From the NCBI GenBank assembly GCA_902493345.1, contig CABUPM010000001.1:14994-78993 (forward strand): a stretch of DNA of 64,000 bases. Direction: 5' to 3'. A model generated the notes under the pieces. It did not search any database. It was given only the letters and a program-made list of their open reading frames with translations, and was not told the DNA's origin. The position numbers and the translations under genes are program-made. This document shows positions 49,823-58,790 of the stretch, piece by piece. Every line of letters starts with the position of its first letter. The stretch's first letter is position 1. The DNA comes from an uncultured Eubacteriales bacterium. Lineage in GTDB: Bacteria > Bacillota > Clostridia > Lachnospirales > Bianqueaceae.

Positions 49823-50626
49823 TCAAAACCGCAGCTGGGTTCCCGGCTCTACGCAGTAATGCTTCTTATTGACTTCAACCCATAACGGAGTCGCGGACGG
49901 GTTATAGCAGAATGTACCGTCGGCAGAGAAACGTAAGGTATCCCAGGCCTTCAGGTAATCTACAATCTCGATATTGGTTGCGTACCAGATATTATCCTGA
50001 CCGCCCATCATCTCGCAGAATTCCTCGATCAGTTCCCAATTATCGTGTGTTCTGAATTCATAGCTGTGTCCCCAAACATACATCATGTAGAGATACTGCG
50101 TCTTATTCAAATCTAAAAAGCGGCGGCCGTTTTCCAATAGATTGTGATTGTGATGGCAGGTGGACTTCCACTCCATGAAGTTGTCAGGCATGGCAAAGCC
50201 CTGTGTTTCGGCGACGGTACGGGAATACTCTATGCCGCACAGCCGCATAGCCTCCTCAATCTCCTTGGTATAGGAGCCATTAGGATAGGACATGCCGCGT
50301 ACCGTATACCCCGCCACCGCTTCCAAGGCCTTGCGGTCTTCCAGGGTCTGAGCGATGACCTGGCTCATCGGGCAGCGCTCAATGGTTGGATGCGTATAGG
50401 TGTGACAGGCGATTTCCATCCCGTCATAGAGCTCTCGAATCTGCTCCAGAGGAAGACGGCCCTTCTCTGGGTCGCCATACAGGCCGGCATTGAGATGGAA
50501 TGTGCCCTTGATTCCATTCTTGCGGAAGATCTCAACCAGACGGACATCCTCCGGCTTACCGTCATCATAGCTCATGGTCAGGACTTTGTGGCGTCCTCCG
50601 GGGAAACATTTATAGATCGTATCCAT
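49823..50626 (-). CDS. Polysaccharide deacetylase (NodB homology) family protein
   Basis: A 267-residue carbohydrate esterase family 4-like protein. It has the metal/base motif SYDDGK (19-24), the HxxxH site HTYTHP (about 75-80) and 'MSYPNGSYTKEIEEAM'. No signal peptide is visible, which is unusual for cell-wall deacetylases and suggests a cytosolic or non-classical substrate. The N-terminus overlaps the end of vanZ by 49 bases, so the start could be internal, but the DD motif leaves little room. It is last in a five-gene run. Confidence 0.88.
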   Translation of the reverse strand: MDTIYKCFPGGRHKVLTMSYDDGKPEDVRLVEIFRKNGIKGTFHLNAGLYGDPEKGRLPLEQIRELYDGMEIACHTYTHPTIERCPMSQVIAQTLEDRKALEAVAGYTVRGMSYPNGSYTKEIEEAMRLCGIEYSRTVAETQGFAMPDNFMEWKSTCHHNHNLLENGRRFLDLNKTQYLYMMYVWGHSYEFRTHDNWELIEEFCEMMGGQDNIWYATNIEIVDYLKAWDTLRFSADGTFCYNPSATPLWVEVNKKHYCVEPGTQLRF

Positions 50627-51075
50627 GTAATTTTACCTCCAATTCTTGAGATGAGACAATATAAAACTGATCCCAGCGCGGCTCCGCAGGTATCGATTCC
50701 GACATCCACGGCGCTCATATGCCTTCCGCCGATAAAATACTGATGCAATTCGTCGGAACCAGCATAGAGGAATGAGATCAGAACCGCGAGTATCAAACAG
50801 GAAAGCATGGGCCTTCCCATACGCCGGAAAAGATTCATGAGGAGAACGGACAGAATCAGATATTCTGTAAAGTGGCCGCCCTTACGGACACATAAGTGCA
50901 GAATATCCGCAAATGGGGAATCAGGCGCTGAACCGAAAAGGGACAGAACCCAATCCGTTATGGTCCTGCTCATGGCTCCGGACTGCTCTCCGTTTTGCGA
51001 GGAGAACCAGAAGATGATTCCCATCCATAGGAGAACCGCAGCCAATGAGATCAGGATTTTATATTTAGGCTTCAT
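50578..51075 (-). CDS. VanZ family membrane protein
   Basis: A 165-residue protein with four hydrophobic segments. The VanZ-like signature is 'IIFWFSSQNGEQSG' (about 20-33), 'VRKGGHFTEYLILSVL' (about 64-79) and 'GSDELHQYFIGGRHMSAVDVGIDTCGAALG' in two parts. VanZ of Enterococcus lowers teicoplanin sensitivity; most homologues, including this one far from van genes, have unknown roles. It overlaps mrp by 11 bases and the deacetylase by 49. Confidence 0.9.
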   Translation of the reverse strand: MKPKYKILISLAAVLLWMGIIFWFSSQNGEQSGAMSRTITDWVLSLFGSAPDSPFADILHLCVRKGGHFTEYLILSVLLMNLFRRMGRPMLSCLILAVLISFLYAGSDELHQYFIGGRHMSAVDVGIDTCGAALGSVLYCLISRIGGKITWIRSINVSPEDATKS

Positions 51076-51922
51076 TGACCTTCATGACAATCCGCTCAGC
51101 AGCCTGCTCAAAATACGGAACCTGTACCTCTTCGATCTTACCGGCATCCGCCGCCGCTGCCAGAGAAGCATCCATCGGCACCTGCTCCAGCACTTCCAGA
51201 CCATGACGTTCCGCAACTTCTGCCACATGGCTTTCGCCGAAGATACGGATGACCTTGCCGCAGTCCGGACATAGGACATAACTCATATTTTCAATAATGC
51301 CCAGCACCTTCAGATTCATTGCCGCAGCCATATTAACAGCCTTTTCTACGATCATGGAGACCAGCTCCTGCGGTGATGTTACGATTACGATACCATCCAG
51401 CGGAATGCTCTGGAATACCGTCAGCGGAACATCTCCTGTACCCGGAGGCATGTCGATCAGCATATAGTCGATATCTTCCCAGATCACATCGGTCCAGAAC
51501 TGCTTGACGGTTCCGGCAATGATAGGACCGCGCCAGATGACAGGCGATGTCTCATCTTCCATCAGGAGGTTCAGGCTCATTACCTGAATTCCGCCCTTGG
51601 AGCTTCCGGGAATTAGACCATCCGCACAGGCCATAGCGTCTTTAACCCCAAACGCTTTGGGAATGGAGGGACCGGTGATATCCGCATCCAGGATGCCGAC
51701 TTTATATCCCATACGATGCAGAGTAACCGCAAGTTCTGAGGTAACCATGGACTTCCCTACGCCGCCCTTGCCGCTGACAACAGCGATTACCTTTTTGATA
51801 TGGCTCTTTTCATGAGGCTTCTCCAGGAGACTCTTGGGGTCTCTGGAAGGACAGCTTTGACCGCATGAAGAACAATCATGCGTACATTCCTCCGCTACTT
51901 GTTGATTTTCCTGATTTTCCAT
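51065..51922 (-). CDS. mrp: Mrp/NBP35 family iron-sulfur carrier ATPase
   Basis: Cytosolic P-loop ATPase that carries and delivers [4Fe-4S] clusters. The 285 residues have an N-terminal cysteine set (C13, C17, C20, C24), the deviant Walker A GKGGVGKS (51-58), 'ILDADITGPSIPKAFG', and the CPDC cluster-bridging motif (YVLCPDCGK, about 218-226). It follows a methyltransferase by 12 bases. Its role fits the many Fe-S proteins in this genome. Confidence 0.94.
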   Translation of the reverse strand: MENQENQQVAEECTHDCSSCGQSCPSRDPKSLLEKPHEKSHIKKVIAVVSGKGGVGKSMVTSELAVTLHRMGYKVGILDADITGPSIPKAFGVKDAMACADGLIPGSSKGGIQVMSLNLLMEDETSPVIWRGPIIAGTVKQFWTDVIWEDIDYMLIDMPPGTGDVPLTVFQSIPLDGIVIVTSPQELVSMIVEKAVNMAAAMNLKVLGIIENMSYVLCPDCGKVIRIFGESHVAEVAERHGLEVLEQVPMDASLAAAADAGKIEEVQVPYFEQAAERIVMKVNEA

Positions 51923-51934
51923 TACAATATCCTC

Positions 51935-53056
51935 CTACAGCTTTCTTTTATAATACATATAGAATTGGCATTGCAGCATGCCGTTATACAGCTTTCTCTT
52001 TCGATCGGCCGCTCTTCCAAAAAAGTGCTCAAAATCGGGATGAGAAGTGATGATATAATAACTGTTTCCGGCCCGCTGCGGCAGCCTCTCCCCCATGATC
52101 TGATACAATGCTTCGGCTTCTTCTTTTTCCATCATGCGTTCGCCATACGGCGGGTTACATATCACAATGACGGGCGTATCGGAAGGCAGCCGATACCTCC
52201 GCATATCCAGCCGACTGACCCGAATCAGATCATCGACATGCGCTTTTTTCGCGTTTTCGCGGGTCAGGTTGACAGCCTTCTGGTCGATATCCGAACCCAA
52301 CCCGTGAAAATCCACATCTTTACGAATCAGTGCTTTGGCCGCTGCCCGTTCCTGTTTGAAAATATCTTCCGGAAAACAGCTCCACTTCTCACACGCAAAA
52401 CGGCGCATCAAACCGGGACTGATATTTCGTGCCTTCATGGCAGCCTCGATTAAGATGGTGCCGGATCCGCACATCGGATCGACCACGGTACTGCCGGAGC
52501 GTACATGAGCCAGGTCCACCATACCGGCGGCCAGTGTCTCACGCAGCGGGGCCTCATTGGCATTGGCACGGTATCCGCGCTTATGCAGTCCCGGGCCGCT
52601 GGTATCCAGCAGAATCATGACCTCATCCTTCATGATGGAGAACTGGACCTGTACGGTGGGACCGCTCTCTTCAAACCATTCAATCTTATAACGCTCGCTG
52701 AGACGCGTTACGATCGCTTTTTTAATAATACTCTGACAATCGGGTACACTATGCAGTACGGAATTGAGAGACCAGCCTTTAACGGGGAACGCGTCCGTCT
52801 TGCCCAGCCACTGCTCCCATTCGATCGCGCGTACTCCCTGAAACAGCTCCTCAAAGGAAGTCGCCGTAAAGGAAGAAAGCAGAAGCAAAACCCGCTCGCC
52901 CATCCGGCTGCGGATGTTGGCACGGGCAATCTCTTCAAAATCGCCGTCAAAGAATACCCGGCCGTTTTCGGCTGAGACATTCTCCATGCCGATATATCGC
53001 AGCTCATCGGCTGCCAGTCCCTCCAGCCCGAACAGGGTCGGAACCACCAGTCTCAT
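51935..53056 (-). CDS. THUMP-domain class I RNA methyltransferase (RlmL/YpsC-like)
   Basis: A 373-residue SAM-dependent methyltransferase: N-terminal ferredoxin-like plus THUMP region (about 1-155), then a Rossmann domain with 'VVDPMCGSGTILIEAA' (about 185-200) and the catalytic ICNPPYGERM (about 294-303), typical of N2-guanine RNA methylation. Bacillus YpsC and the N-terminal half of E. coli RlmL are the nearest types, acting on 23S rRNA. It is in the run with mrp and the hydrolase. Confidence 0.9.
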   Translation of the reverse strand: MRLVVPTLFGLEGLAADELRYIGMENVSAENGRVFFDGDFEEIARANIRSRMGERVLLLLSSFTATSFEELFQGVRAIEWEQWLGKTDAFPVKGWSLNSVLHSVPDCQSIIKKAIVTRLSERYKIEWFEESGPTVQVQFSIMKDEVMILLDTSGPGLHKRGYRANANEAPLRETLAAGMVDLAHVRSGSTVVDPMCGSGTILIEAAMKARNISPGLMRRFACEKWSCFPEDIFKQERAAAKALIRKDVDFHGLGSDIDQKAVNLTRENAKKAHVDDLIRVSRLDMRRYRLPSDTPVIVICNPPYGERMMEKEEAEALYQIMGERLPQRAGNSYYIITSHPDFEHFFGRAADRKRKLYNGMLQCQFYMYYKRKL

Positions 53057-53085
53057 ATATATACCCTCCGATAGATTATTTTGGA

Positions 53086-54168
53086 TTAGAAATGCTTTTT
53101 CGCAAAGTCCATGGTCTTGGCGCCGTTATACTGATGACCGCCCGGCCAGAAATTGGTCTCCAGATTATCTTCCTTGCCGTAGACAGCGTACATTTTGCGC
53201 AGAAGGCCAGCAGCTTCCTCAACATTGACAATGCCGCCATGTCCGTTCAGCCCGTCTTCGGTTCCGTTTTCGTAGAGCATGGGACGCGGAACAATCAACC
53301 CGGCGACATCGCTGAGCTCCATGGTCTTAAAGAGATCCGGCACGAAATTGCACGCGCACATATGGTTATAGAGCATTCCGCCCTTGAATTTGTGCAGATA
53401 GCCGCCGGCATATCCCCATACGATCCGTTCATCCAGCGCGGTCGTATAGATCGTCTGCTCGCCGCCGCCGGAAAATCCCATCATGGCTGCTTCACTACAA
53501 TACTCCTGCGCCAGCATATAGTCAACAATCCGCATATGATCCCAGACAAACAATCCGAGAAGTGTCAGACCGCAGGCCTCCGCCGCGTCCGAGAGCACAG
53601 CGCAATCGCAATTTCCATAGACAGCGTCATCCTTGGTCCTTCTCTCTCCAAAGCCCCACATATCGGGAGCAAATACCATATATCCGGCCTTGGCCATGAT
53701 ATCGCCGTAGCATTTCGCGTTCTTCAGACGCGCCAGCATCTCCGGAACCTTGGAGGTCCCGACAACACTGTCCTTTCCAGGGCCGTGTCCATGCGCCGCG
53801 AGAATGCAGGGATGCTTGACCGTCTTATCATATCCATCCGGAATCAGCACAAACAGAGGCATATGAATGCCGGGCAGTGTCTCCATGATCCAATGCTCTC
53901 TTGTATAGCCGTCGCAGGCCACACGCTCGGTAACCTCGACAGAAGGAGCCGGAAGCGGAAGAACATGACAATCCTCGTCCAGACGCTTCATGCCGAAGCG
54001 CTCGCCAACCTCTTGCAAACGCAGAAGCTCAACGACCTTGGCTCGGATTATCGCCTGCTTTTTCTCAAAAGCCTGTTCCGATACAAGGTCCTGATCGGTT
54101 ACACGAAATTCATCGCTGCGCGCGTCCAGGATCGATTCGAAAAAGTTTACCATTTCTGTGTTTAACAT
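53086..54168 (-). CDS. Alpha/beta hydrolase, acetyl-xylan-esterase/dienelactone-hydrolase-like
   Basis: A 360-residue serine hydrolase without a signal peptide, likely cytosolic. It shows the oxyanion region 'ILAAHGHGPGK', nucleophile elbow GFSGGGEQT, a probable acid in 'YENGTEDG' and the histidine in 'FWPGGHQYNG'. Similar proteins are annotated as large alpha/beta hydrolases or glucuronoyl/acetyl esterases; the substrate is unknown. ATG 54168 follows GGGGG; the longer ORF start is less likely. It is the first gene after the promoter at 54204-54232. Confidence 0.85.
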   Translation of the reverse strand: MLNTEMVNFFESILDARSDEFRVTDQDLVSEQAFEKKQAIIRAKVVELLRLQEVGERFGMKRLDEDCHVLPLPAPSVEVTERVACDGYTREHWIMETLPGIHMPLFVLIPDGYDKTVKHPCILAAHGHGPGKDSVVGTSKVPEMLARLKNAKCYGDIMAKAGYMVFAPDMWGFGERRTKDDAVYGNCDCAVLSDAAEACGLTLLGLFVWDHMRIVDYMLAQEYCSEAAMMGFSGGGEQTIYTTALDERIVWGYAGGYLHKFKGGMLYNHMCACNFVPDLFKTMELSDVAGLIVPRPMLYENGTEDGLNGHGGIVNVEEAAGLLRKMYAVYGKEDNLETNFWPGGHQYNGAKTMDFAKKHF

Positions 54169-54203
54169 TGTACTGTACCCCCTATATATAATCTTTATTC
54201 CAT

Positions 54204-54232
54204 AGTATACCACAATTTTCGTCAGGATTCAA
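54204..54232 (-). promoter_or_regulatory. Promoter for the hydrolase-to-deacetylase run
   Basis: On the minus strand, TTGAAT (54232-54227), 17 bases, TATACT (54209-54204). Confidence 0.7.
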
Positions 54233-54250
54233 TTTTTATTTTAAAACTTA

Positions 54251-54279
54251 TGGAAAATAGGATGCAAATGCTGTATAAT
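54251..54279 (+). promoter_or_regulatory. Promoter for pfkA
   Basis: TGGAAA (54251-54256), 17 bases, TATAAT (54274-54279). The same weak -35 form is seen before prs. Confidence 0.6.
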
Positions 54280-54319
54280 AAAGGTAAGAATGATTCAGAA
54301 AGTGAGGACTGGATGGAGA

Positions 54320-55393
54320 ATGAAACGTAGAATTGGAATCTTAACCAGCGGCGGAGATTGTCCTGGACTGAATGCCGCGATCCGCGGAGTTGCCAGGGCC
54401 AGCTATGAGCTCTTTGACGCAGAATTTGTCGGAATCGCGGATGGTTACCGAGGTTTGATCGAGGGGGACTATCGGGAGATGCAGCGCAGTGAGTTCAGCG
54501 GTATTCTGACCCTGGGAGGCACCATTCTGGGAACGTCGCGTCAGCCCTACCGCAATATGCGTATTATTGAAGAGGACAACGTAGATAAAGTAGCCGCTAT
54601 GAAGGATAATTACAAGAAGATGAAGCTGGACTGTCTGGTTACCCTGGGAGGGAACGGAACGCATAAAACAGCCAATCTGCTCTCAGAGGAAGGTCTCAAT
54701 GTAATTGGCCTGCCCAAGACGATCGACAATGATATCTGGGGAACGGATGTCACTTTCGGATTTCATACAGCGGTCGATATCGCAACCGATGTTGTGGACC
54801 GGATCCATACGACAGCGAACAGTCATGGTCGGATCATGGTCATAGAGCTGATGGGAAATAAGGCCGGCTGGCTTACGCTCTATGCCGGAATCGCCGGCGG
54901 CGCGGATATTGTACTTTTGCCGGAGATCCCTTACAGCATCGACAGTGTTATCGCATCCATTGAGCGAAGAATCTCCAATCACCGCAGCTTTACGATCATC
55001 GCGATCGCGGAAGGCGCATATGATAAGGCGCTGGCTGATAAAAAACGCAAGGAACGCGCACAGGTCCTGAAGGATGGAAACTTCCCGTCGGTTTCCTATT
55101 ATCTGGCCAATCAGATTCAAAGCCGCACCGGTCTAGAGACACGGGTTGTCGTGCCGGGGCATTATCAGAGAGGCGGTTCCCCTTCTCCCTATGACCGTAT
55201 CCTCTCGACACAGTTCGGAAGCTATGCTGCCCATCTGATTCAGGCAGAAAATTATGGACAAGCCGTCGCGATGAAGAACGGACAGATCACCTGCAATCCT
55301 CTGAAGGATATCGCGGGCAAGACCAAATTTGTCCCCAAGGATCACCAGATGATTCATTGCGGCAGAGATATTGGTATTTCTTTCGGAGAATAA
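54320..55393 (+). CDS. pfkA: 6-phosphofructokinase, mixed-type active site
   Basis: Phosphorylates fructose 6-phosphate. The 357-residue protein starts MKRRIGILTSGGDCPGLN. The phosphoryl-donor region reads GGNGTHK (110-116) and PKTIDND (132-138). In the E. coli numbering this corresponds to Gly104 kept, as in ATP enzymes, but Gly124 replaced by Lys133, as in pyrophosphate enzymes, and Asp103 replaced by Asn112. This combination is known from so-called group III PFKs, so donor specificity (ATP or PPi) cannot be settled by sequence. The start lacks an ideal ribosome site; GAGG is about 12 bases upstream. Confidence 0.93.
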   Translation: MKRRIGILTSGGDCPGLNAAIRGVARASYELFDAEFVGIADGYRGLIEGDYREMQRSEFSGILTLGGTILGTSRQPYRNMRIIEEDNVDKVAAMKDNYKKMKLDCLVTLGGNGTHKTANLLSEEGLNVIGLPKTIDNDIWGTDVTFGFHTAVDIATDVVDRIHTTANSHGRIMVIELMGNKAGWLTLYAGIAGGADIVLLPEIPYSIDSVIASIERRISNHRSFTIIAIAEGAYDKALADKKRKERAQVLKDGNFPSVSYYLANQIQSRTGLETRVVVPGHYQRGGSPSPYDRILSTQFGSYAAHLIQAENYGQAVAMKNGQITCNPLKDIAGKTKFVPKDHQMIHCGRDIGISFGE

Positions 55394-55401
55394 AATAAAA
55401 G

Positions 55402-55440
55402 AAGATCCGGACTGTGTTTCTGCACAGATCCGGATCTTTT
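55402..55440 (+). terminator. Bidirectional terminator between pfkA and mntP
   Basis: Arms AAGATCCGGA-CTGTG and CACAG-ATCCGGATCTT (55402-55438) with a one-base bulge, followed by TTTTGATTTT on the plus strand and by a T-rich tract on the minus strand. Confidence 0.8.
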
Positions 55441-55444
55441 GATT

Positions 55445-56008
55445 TTAGCCGAAAACGCCAAGATGCTCCAGGAGGATTTTGACTCCGATCAGAATCAGTA
55501 CGATTCCTCCGAAGATCTCTGCCTTAGCCTTATACTTGGTGCCGAATACATGACCGATCTTAATACCGACAGCTGACAGGATAAATGTGATGCTCCCGAT
55601 AAAACATACAGCTGGAACAATATCTACCTGCAGGAACGCGAAGGTCACACCGACGGCCAGAGCGTCGATACTGGTCGCGATGGCCAGGAGCAGCATGGTT
55701 TTAACATCAAAGGAGTCATTACATTGCTCTTCGTCCTTACTATTGGCTTCCCGAATCATGCTGATGCCGATCAGAGCCAAAAGAACAAAGGCAATCCAGT
55801 GGTCAAAGTTCTTGATATACGACTCAGACTGCGATCCGAGAATGTATCCCAATGTCGGCATGATTGCCTGAAAAATGCCAAAATACGCTCCGGCCAGAAC
55901 CATATGCTTTACTTTAAGCTTCTGGACGGAGAGGCCCTTACAGACTGACACCGCAAAAGCATCCATGGACAATCCGACTGCAATCAAAAAAAGTTCCCAT
56001 AATCCCAT
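55445..56008 (-). CDS. mntP: Putative manganese efflux pump MntP
   Basis: A 187-residue membrane protein with six hydrophobic helices in two repeats. The conserved acidic/asparagine membrane sites are visible as '[17 protein letters not shown]' (about 11-27) and '[17 protein letters not shown]' (about 109-125). MntP lowers cellular Mn2+. The upstream gap is only 43 bases, so there is no room for the yybP-ykoY manganese riboswitch that often controls it. It is probably expressed from the glyA-cyuA transcript. Confidence 0.92.
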   Translation of the reverse strand: MGLWELFLIAVGLSMDAFAVSVCKGLSVQKLKVKHMVLAGAYFGIFQAIMPTLGYILGSQSESYIKNFDHWIAFVLLALIGISMIREANSKDEEQCNDSFDVKTMLLLAIATSIDALAVGVTFAFLQVDIVPAVCFIGSITFILSAVGIKIGHVFGTKYKAKAEIFGGIVLILIGVKILLEHLGVFG

Positions 56009-56051
56009 AATCTTTCTACATCCTCCTAAAATATGTATAATATTGTTGCTA

Positions 56052-57332
56052 TTAGCATCCTGTCATAATGCGGATGATCTCACGGTCTGTCTCACGCATA
56101 CCATCGCGCCCCAAACGGCATACATTGTGGATGGTATTCTCTACTCCCTTAGAAAGAATACCGTCCCCACCGTAAAACTGCTGTCCGGCTTGATACATTT
56201 GCCAGCCGAAGATCCCAGCCTCCACAGAAGAAGCGATCTTGGCCGCACAAGATGGTTTGGCGCCGTCGCAGACAATACCGGAGACGATAGCCAGAGCATT
56301 GACTAAAGTATGCGCGATTCCGCGGTAATCCGCTCCTTCCATATAGGCAATCCCGCATCCGGCGCCGCACCCGGCGCTGACAGCACCGCAATAGGCAGAC
56401 AGCCGTCCGATGCCAGTCTTCTGGTGGATTGCGATCAGATTGGAGAGAGCCAATGCCCGATATAAGGTATCCTGCGGAATCTGCCGTTCTCTGGCATAGA
56501 TGATGAGGGGGACACTTACGGTAATGCCTTGATTGCCGCTTCCGGAATTGATGATGACCGGAAGCTCACAGCCGCTCATTCTGGCATCCGAGCCGGCGGC
56601 CGCGTATGCTTTGGCTTTGTTTTTCATGCTTTCTCCGTCCTGTGAGAGAAGAATCCGGCCGACACAGGCTCCATACGGATGACGAAGCCCTTCTTCGGCG
56701 ATTGCCATATTATAGGCGATCTGACGTCCCAATACTTCCTGAACATCTTCGATTCGGAGGCAATTGGCAAACTCAACAATCCTCTCCACGGACAACTGAC
56801 TGCGGTCTGTAATCGCTTCTTTCGCCGCAGGTCCTGTTTCACCAGAGCGATACAGAATTTCTCCGTCCTTCATAATCAGGACAATGTTGGTATGGGATCC
56901 GGTGATCCGCACTCTTGCGCTTCCGGACGCAGAATACAGCGTAATATCGATATCCAGCTGATCTTCGCTATCGGAAGGCTGAACATGGAACGGAGTATTC
57001 TGTAAAAAGCGGCGGATCTCCTGTTTCTGTTCTTCGCTGACTTCAGAAATGACTTCCAATACCTTTTCCGCGTTGCCTGCGACGATTCCGGCCGCCGCCG
57101 CGGCCTCGATTCCTTTCAGGCCATCGGTGTTAGGGACAATCACGCTTTTGACATTTTTGATGATATTGCCGCTTACGCTGATTTCTCCGCGAATGACGGT
57201 TTCGTTTAAAACATTTTTGGCACGGGCGGCGGCATAAGCGATGGCGATCGGTTCCGTACATCCCATGGCGGGCATCAGTTCTTCATTGAGAATCTGTAGG
57301 TACATCTGATACAAACGGTCTTCCGGCTGCAT
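56052..57332 (-). CDS. cyuA: L-cysteine desulfidase family protein (CyuA/UPF0597)
   Basis: A 426-residue iron-sulfur lyase breaking L-cysteine to pyruvate, ammonia and sulfide, related to the serine dehydratase alpha chain. The active-site GCTEPIA (Cys24) is near the N-terminus. Three further cysteines in '[10 protein letters not shown]' and '[11 protein letters not shown]' match the cluster ligands. It lies between glyA and mntP, with 60 bases to glyA that contain a hairpin, consistent with a serine/cysteine metabolic unit. Confidence 0.92.
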   Translation of the reverse strand: MQPEDRLYQMYLQILNEELMPAMGCTEPIAIAYAAARAKNVLNETVIRGEISVSGNIIKNVKSVIVPNTDGLKGIEAAAAAGIVAGNAEKVLEVISEVSEEQKQEIRRFLQNTPFHVQPSDSEDQLDIDITLYSASGSARVRITGSHTNIVLIMKDGEILYRSGETGPAAKEAITDRSQLSVERIVEFANCLRIEDVQEVLGRQIAYNMAIAEEGLRHPYGACVGRILLSQDGESMKNKAKAYAAAGSDARMSGCELPVIINSGSGNQGITVSVPLIIYARERQIPQDTLYRALALSNLIAIHQKTGIGRLSAYCGAVSAGCGAGCGIAYMEGADYRGIAHTLVNALAIVSGIVCDGAKPSCAAKIASSVEAGIFGWQMYQAGQQFYGGDGILSKGVENTIHNVCRLGRDGMRETDREIIRIMTGC

Positions 57333-57359
57333 GTTCTTCTCCTTGGTGTAAGCATATGG

Positions 57360-57384
57360 ATGGCGCAGTTGCTCACTGCGCCAT
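57360..57384 (-). other. Hairpin between glyA and cyuA
   Basis: ATGGCGCAGT/ACTGCGCCAT (57360-57369 with 57375-57384). On the minus strand no T run follows, so read-through into cyuA is expected; it may stabilise or segment the message. Confidence 0.45.
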
Positions 57385-57392
57385 CGAAATTT

Positions 57393-58631
57393 TTATTCGT
57401 ATAATGGGTATTTTGCCAGAAGATTCTGAATGGCTTTACTGCACTCCTCGTGCGTCTCTTCCGGAGCGGTCAGAGTCCGATCGATTACATCGGCAATCAG
57501 TCTCATATCCTCTTCTTTCATGCCTCTTGTGGTTACGGCCGGCGTTCCAAGACGGATTCCGCTGGTAACAAAGGGCTTTTCCGGATCAAAAGGAATCGCG
57601 TTCTTATTGCAGGTAATACCGACGCCTTCCAACAGCTTCTCAGCCTTTTTGCCTGTGATACCCTTTTTGCGCAGATCGACAAGCATCAGATGATTGTCCG
57701 TCCCGCCGGAAACGATATCAAAACCATGCTCGATCAGAGCCTGGGCCAAAGCCTGCGCGTTATTCAGGATCTGCTGCTGATATTCTTTAAAGGAGGGCTG
57801 CAATGCCTCATAGAAACAAACAGCCTTAGCGGCAACTACATGACACAGCGGACCGCCCTGGATTCCGGGGAAAATCGCCTTATCAATCGCCTTACCATAT
57901 TCTTCCCGGCACAGAATCATGCCGCCGCGGGGGCCGCGCAGGGTCTTGTGGGTCGTTGTCGTCACGACGTCCGCATACGGTACCGGACTGGGATGAAGCC
58001 CTGCGGCAACCAGTCCCGCGATATGCGCCATATCTACCATGAGATAGGCCCCTACTTCATCCGCAATTTCGCGGAAACGGGCAAAATCGATAATGCGGGA
58101 ATAGGCGCTGGCGCCGGCAACGATCATCTTCGGATGGCACTCCTTGGCCAAACGCTCTACTTCATCATAATCGATACAGCCGGTCTCTTCACTGACGCCG
58201 TAGCTGACGACATGATACTGAGAACCGGATACATTGACCGGGCTTCCATGGGTCAGATGGCCGCCGTGAGCCAGGCTCATGCCCAGAATGGTATCGCCCG
58301 GCTTAAGAAACGCAAAATATACCGCAAAGTTGGCCTGAGAACCGGAATGCGGCTGAACATTGACATGCTCCGCGCCAAACAATTCCTTGGCACGCGCGAT
58401 GGCCAGATTCTCTGCTACATCTACATAGGTGCATCCGCCGTAGTACCTTTTGCCCGGATATCCCTCTGCATACTTATTGGTCAGAGGAGAACCCATCGCG
58501 GCCATTACAGCTTCGGATACAAAATTCTCTGACGCGATCAGCTCAACTGTACCGCGCTGACGCCCCAACTCCTGCTGCATTGCTTCGGCAAGGATGGGAT
58601 CCGTATTGACTACTTCCTGAAAATCAAACAT
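57393..58631 (-). CDS. glyA: Serine hydroxymethyltransferase
   Basis: PLP enzyme interconverting serine and glycine with tetrahydrofolate, the main one-carbon source. The 412 residues show '[31 protein letters not shown]' blocks, 'HGGHLTHG' and the PLP-lysine motif [16 protein letters not shown] (Lys near 226). AGGAGG is upstream with a strong promoter. It begins the glyA-cyuA-mntP run. Confidence 0.97.
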   Translation of the reverse strand: MFDFQEVVNTDPILAEAMQQELGRQRGTVELIASENFVSEAVMAAMGSPLTNKYAEGYPGKRYYGGCTYVDVAENLAIARAKELFGAEHVNVQPHSGSQANFAVYFAFLKPGDTILGMSLAHGGHLTHGSPVNVSGSQYHVVSYGVSEETGCIDYDEVERLAKECHPKMIVAGASAYSRIIDFARFREIADEVGAYLMVDMAHIAGLVAAGLHPSPVPYADVVTTTTHKTLRGPRGGMILCREEYGKAIDKAIFPGIQGGPLCHVVAAKAVCFYEALQPSFKEYQQQILNNAQALAQALIEHGFDIVSGGTDNHLMLVDLRKKGITGKKAEKLLEGVGITCNKNAIPFDPEKPFVTSGIRLGTPAVTTRGMKEEDMRLIADVIDRTLTAPEETHEECSKAIQNLLAKYPLYE

Positions 58632-58659
58632 TCCGGCGCCTCCTAAAAATTTTTCTTAC

Positions 58660-58688
58660 ATTATAGCAAAGACTGCGCAAGAATACAA
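58660..58688 (-). promoter_or_regulatory. Promoter for glyA
   Basis: On the minus strand, TTGTAT (58688-58683), 17 bases, TATAAT (58665-58660). Confidence 0.7.
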
Positions 58689-58711
58689 TCCCATTTTTTC
58701 AATTTTATATA

Positions 58712-58739
58712 TTGATTTTCCGCAAAAGTCCGCTATAAT
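58712..58739 (+). promoter_or_regulatory. Promoter for thrE
   Basis: TTGATT (58712-58717), 16 bases, TATAAT (58734-58739). Confidence 0.7.
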
Positions 58740-58790
58740 AAATAGGAATGACAGTGGTTTGCTGCCAAATACTGCAACAAAGAGGAAATT

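Noticed and set aside
55980..56051. yybP-ykoY manganese riboswitch before mntP
   Set aside because: Only 43 bases separate mntP from the preceding gene, too short for the element.
57450..58532. 360-codon plus-strand ORF
   Set aside because: Shadow of glyA; the translation has no family features.
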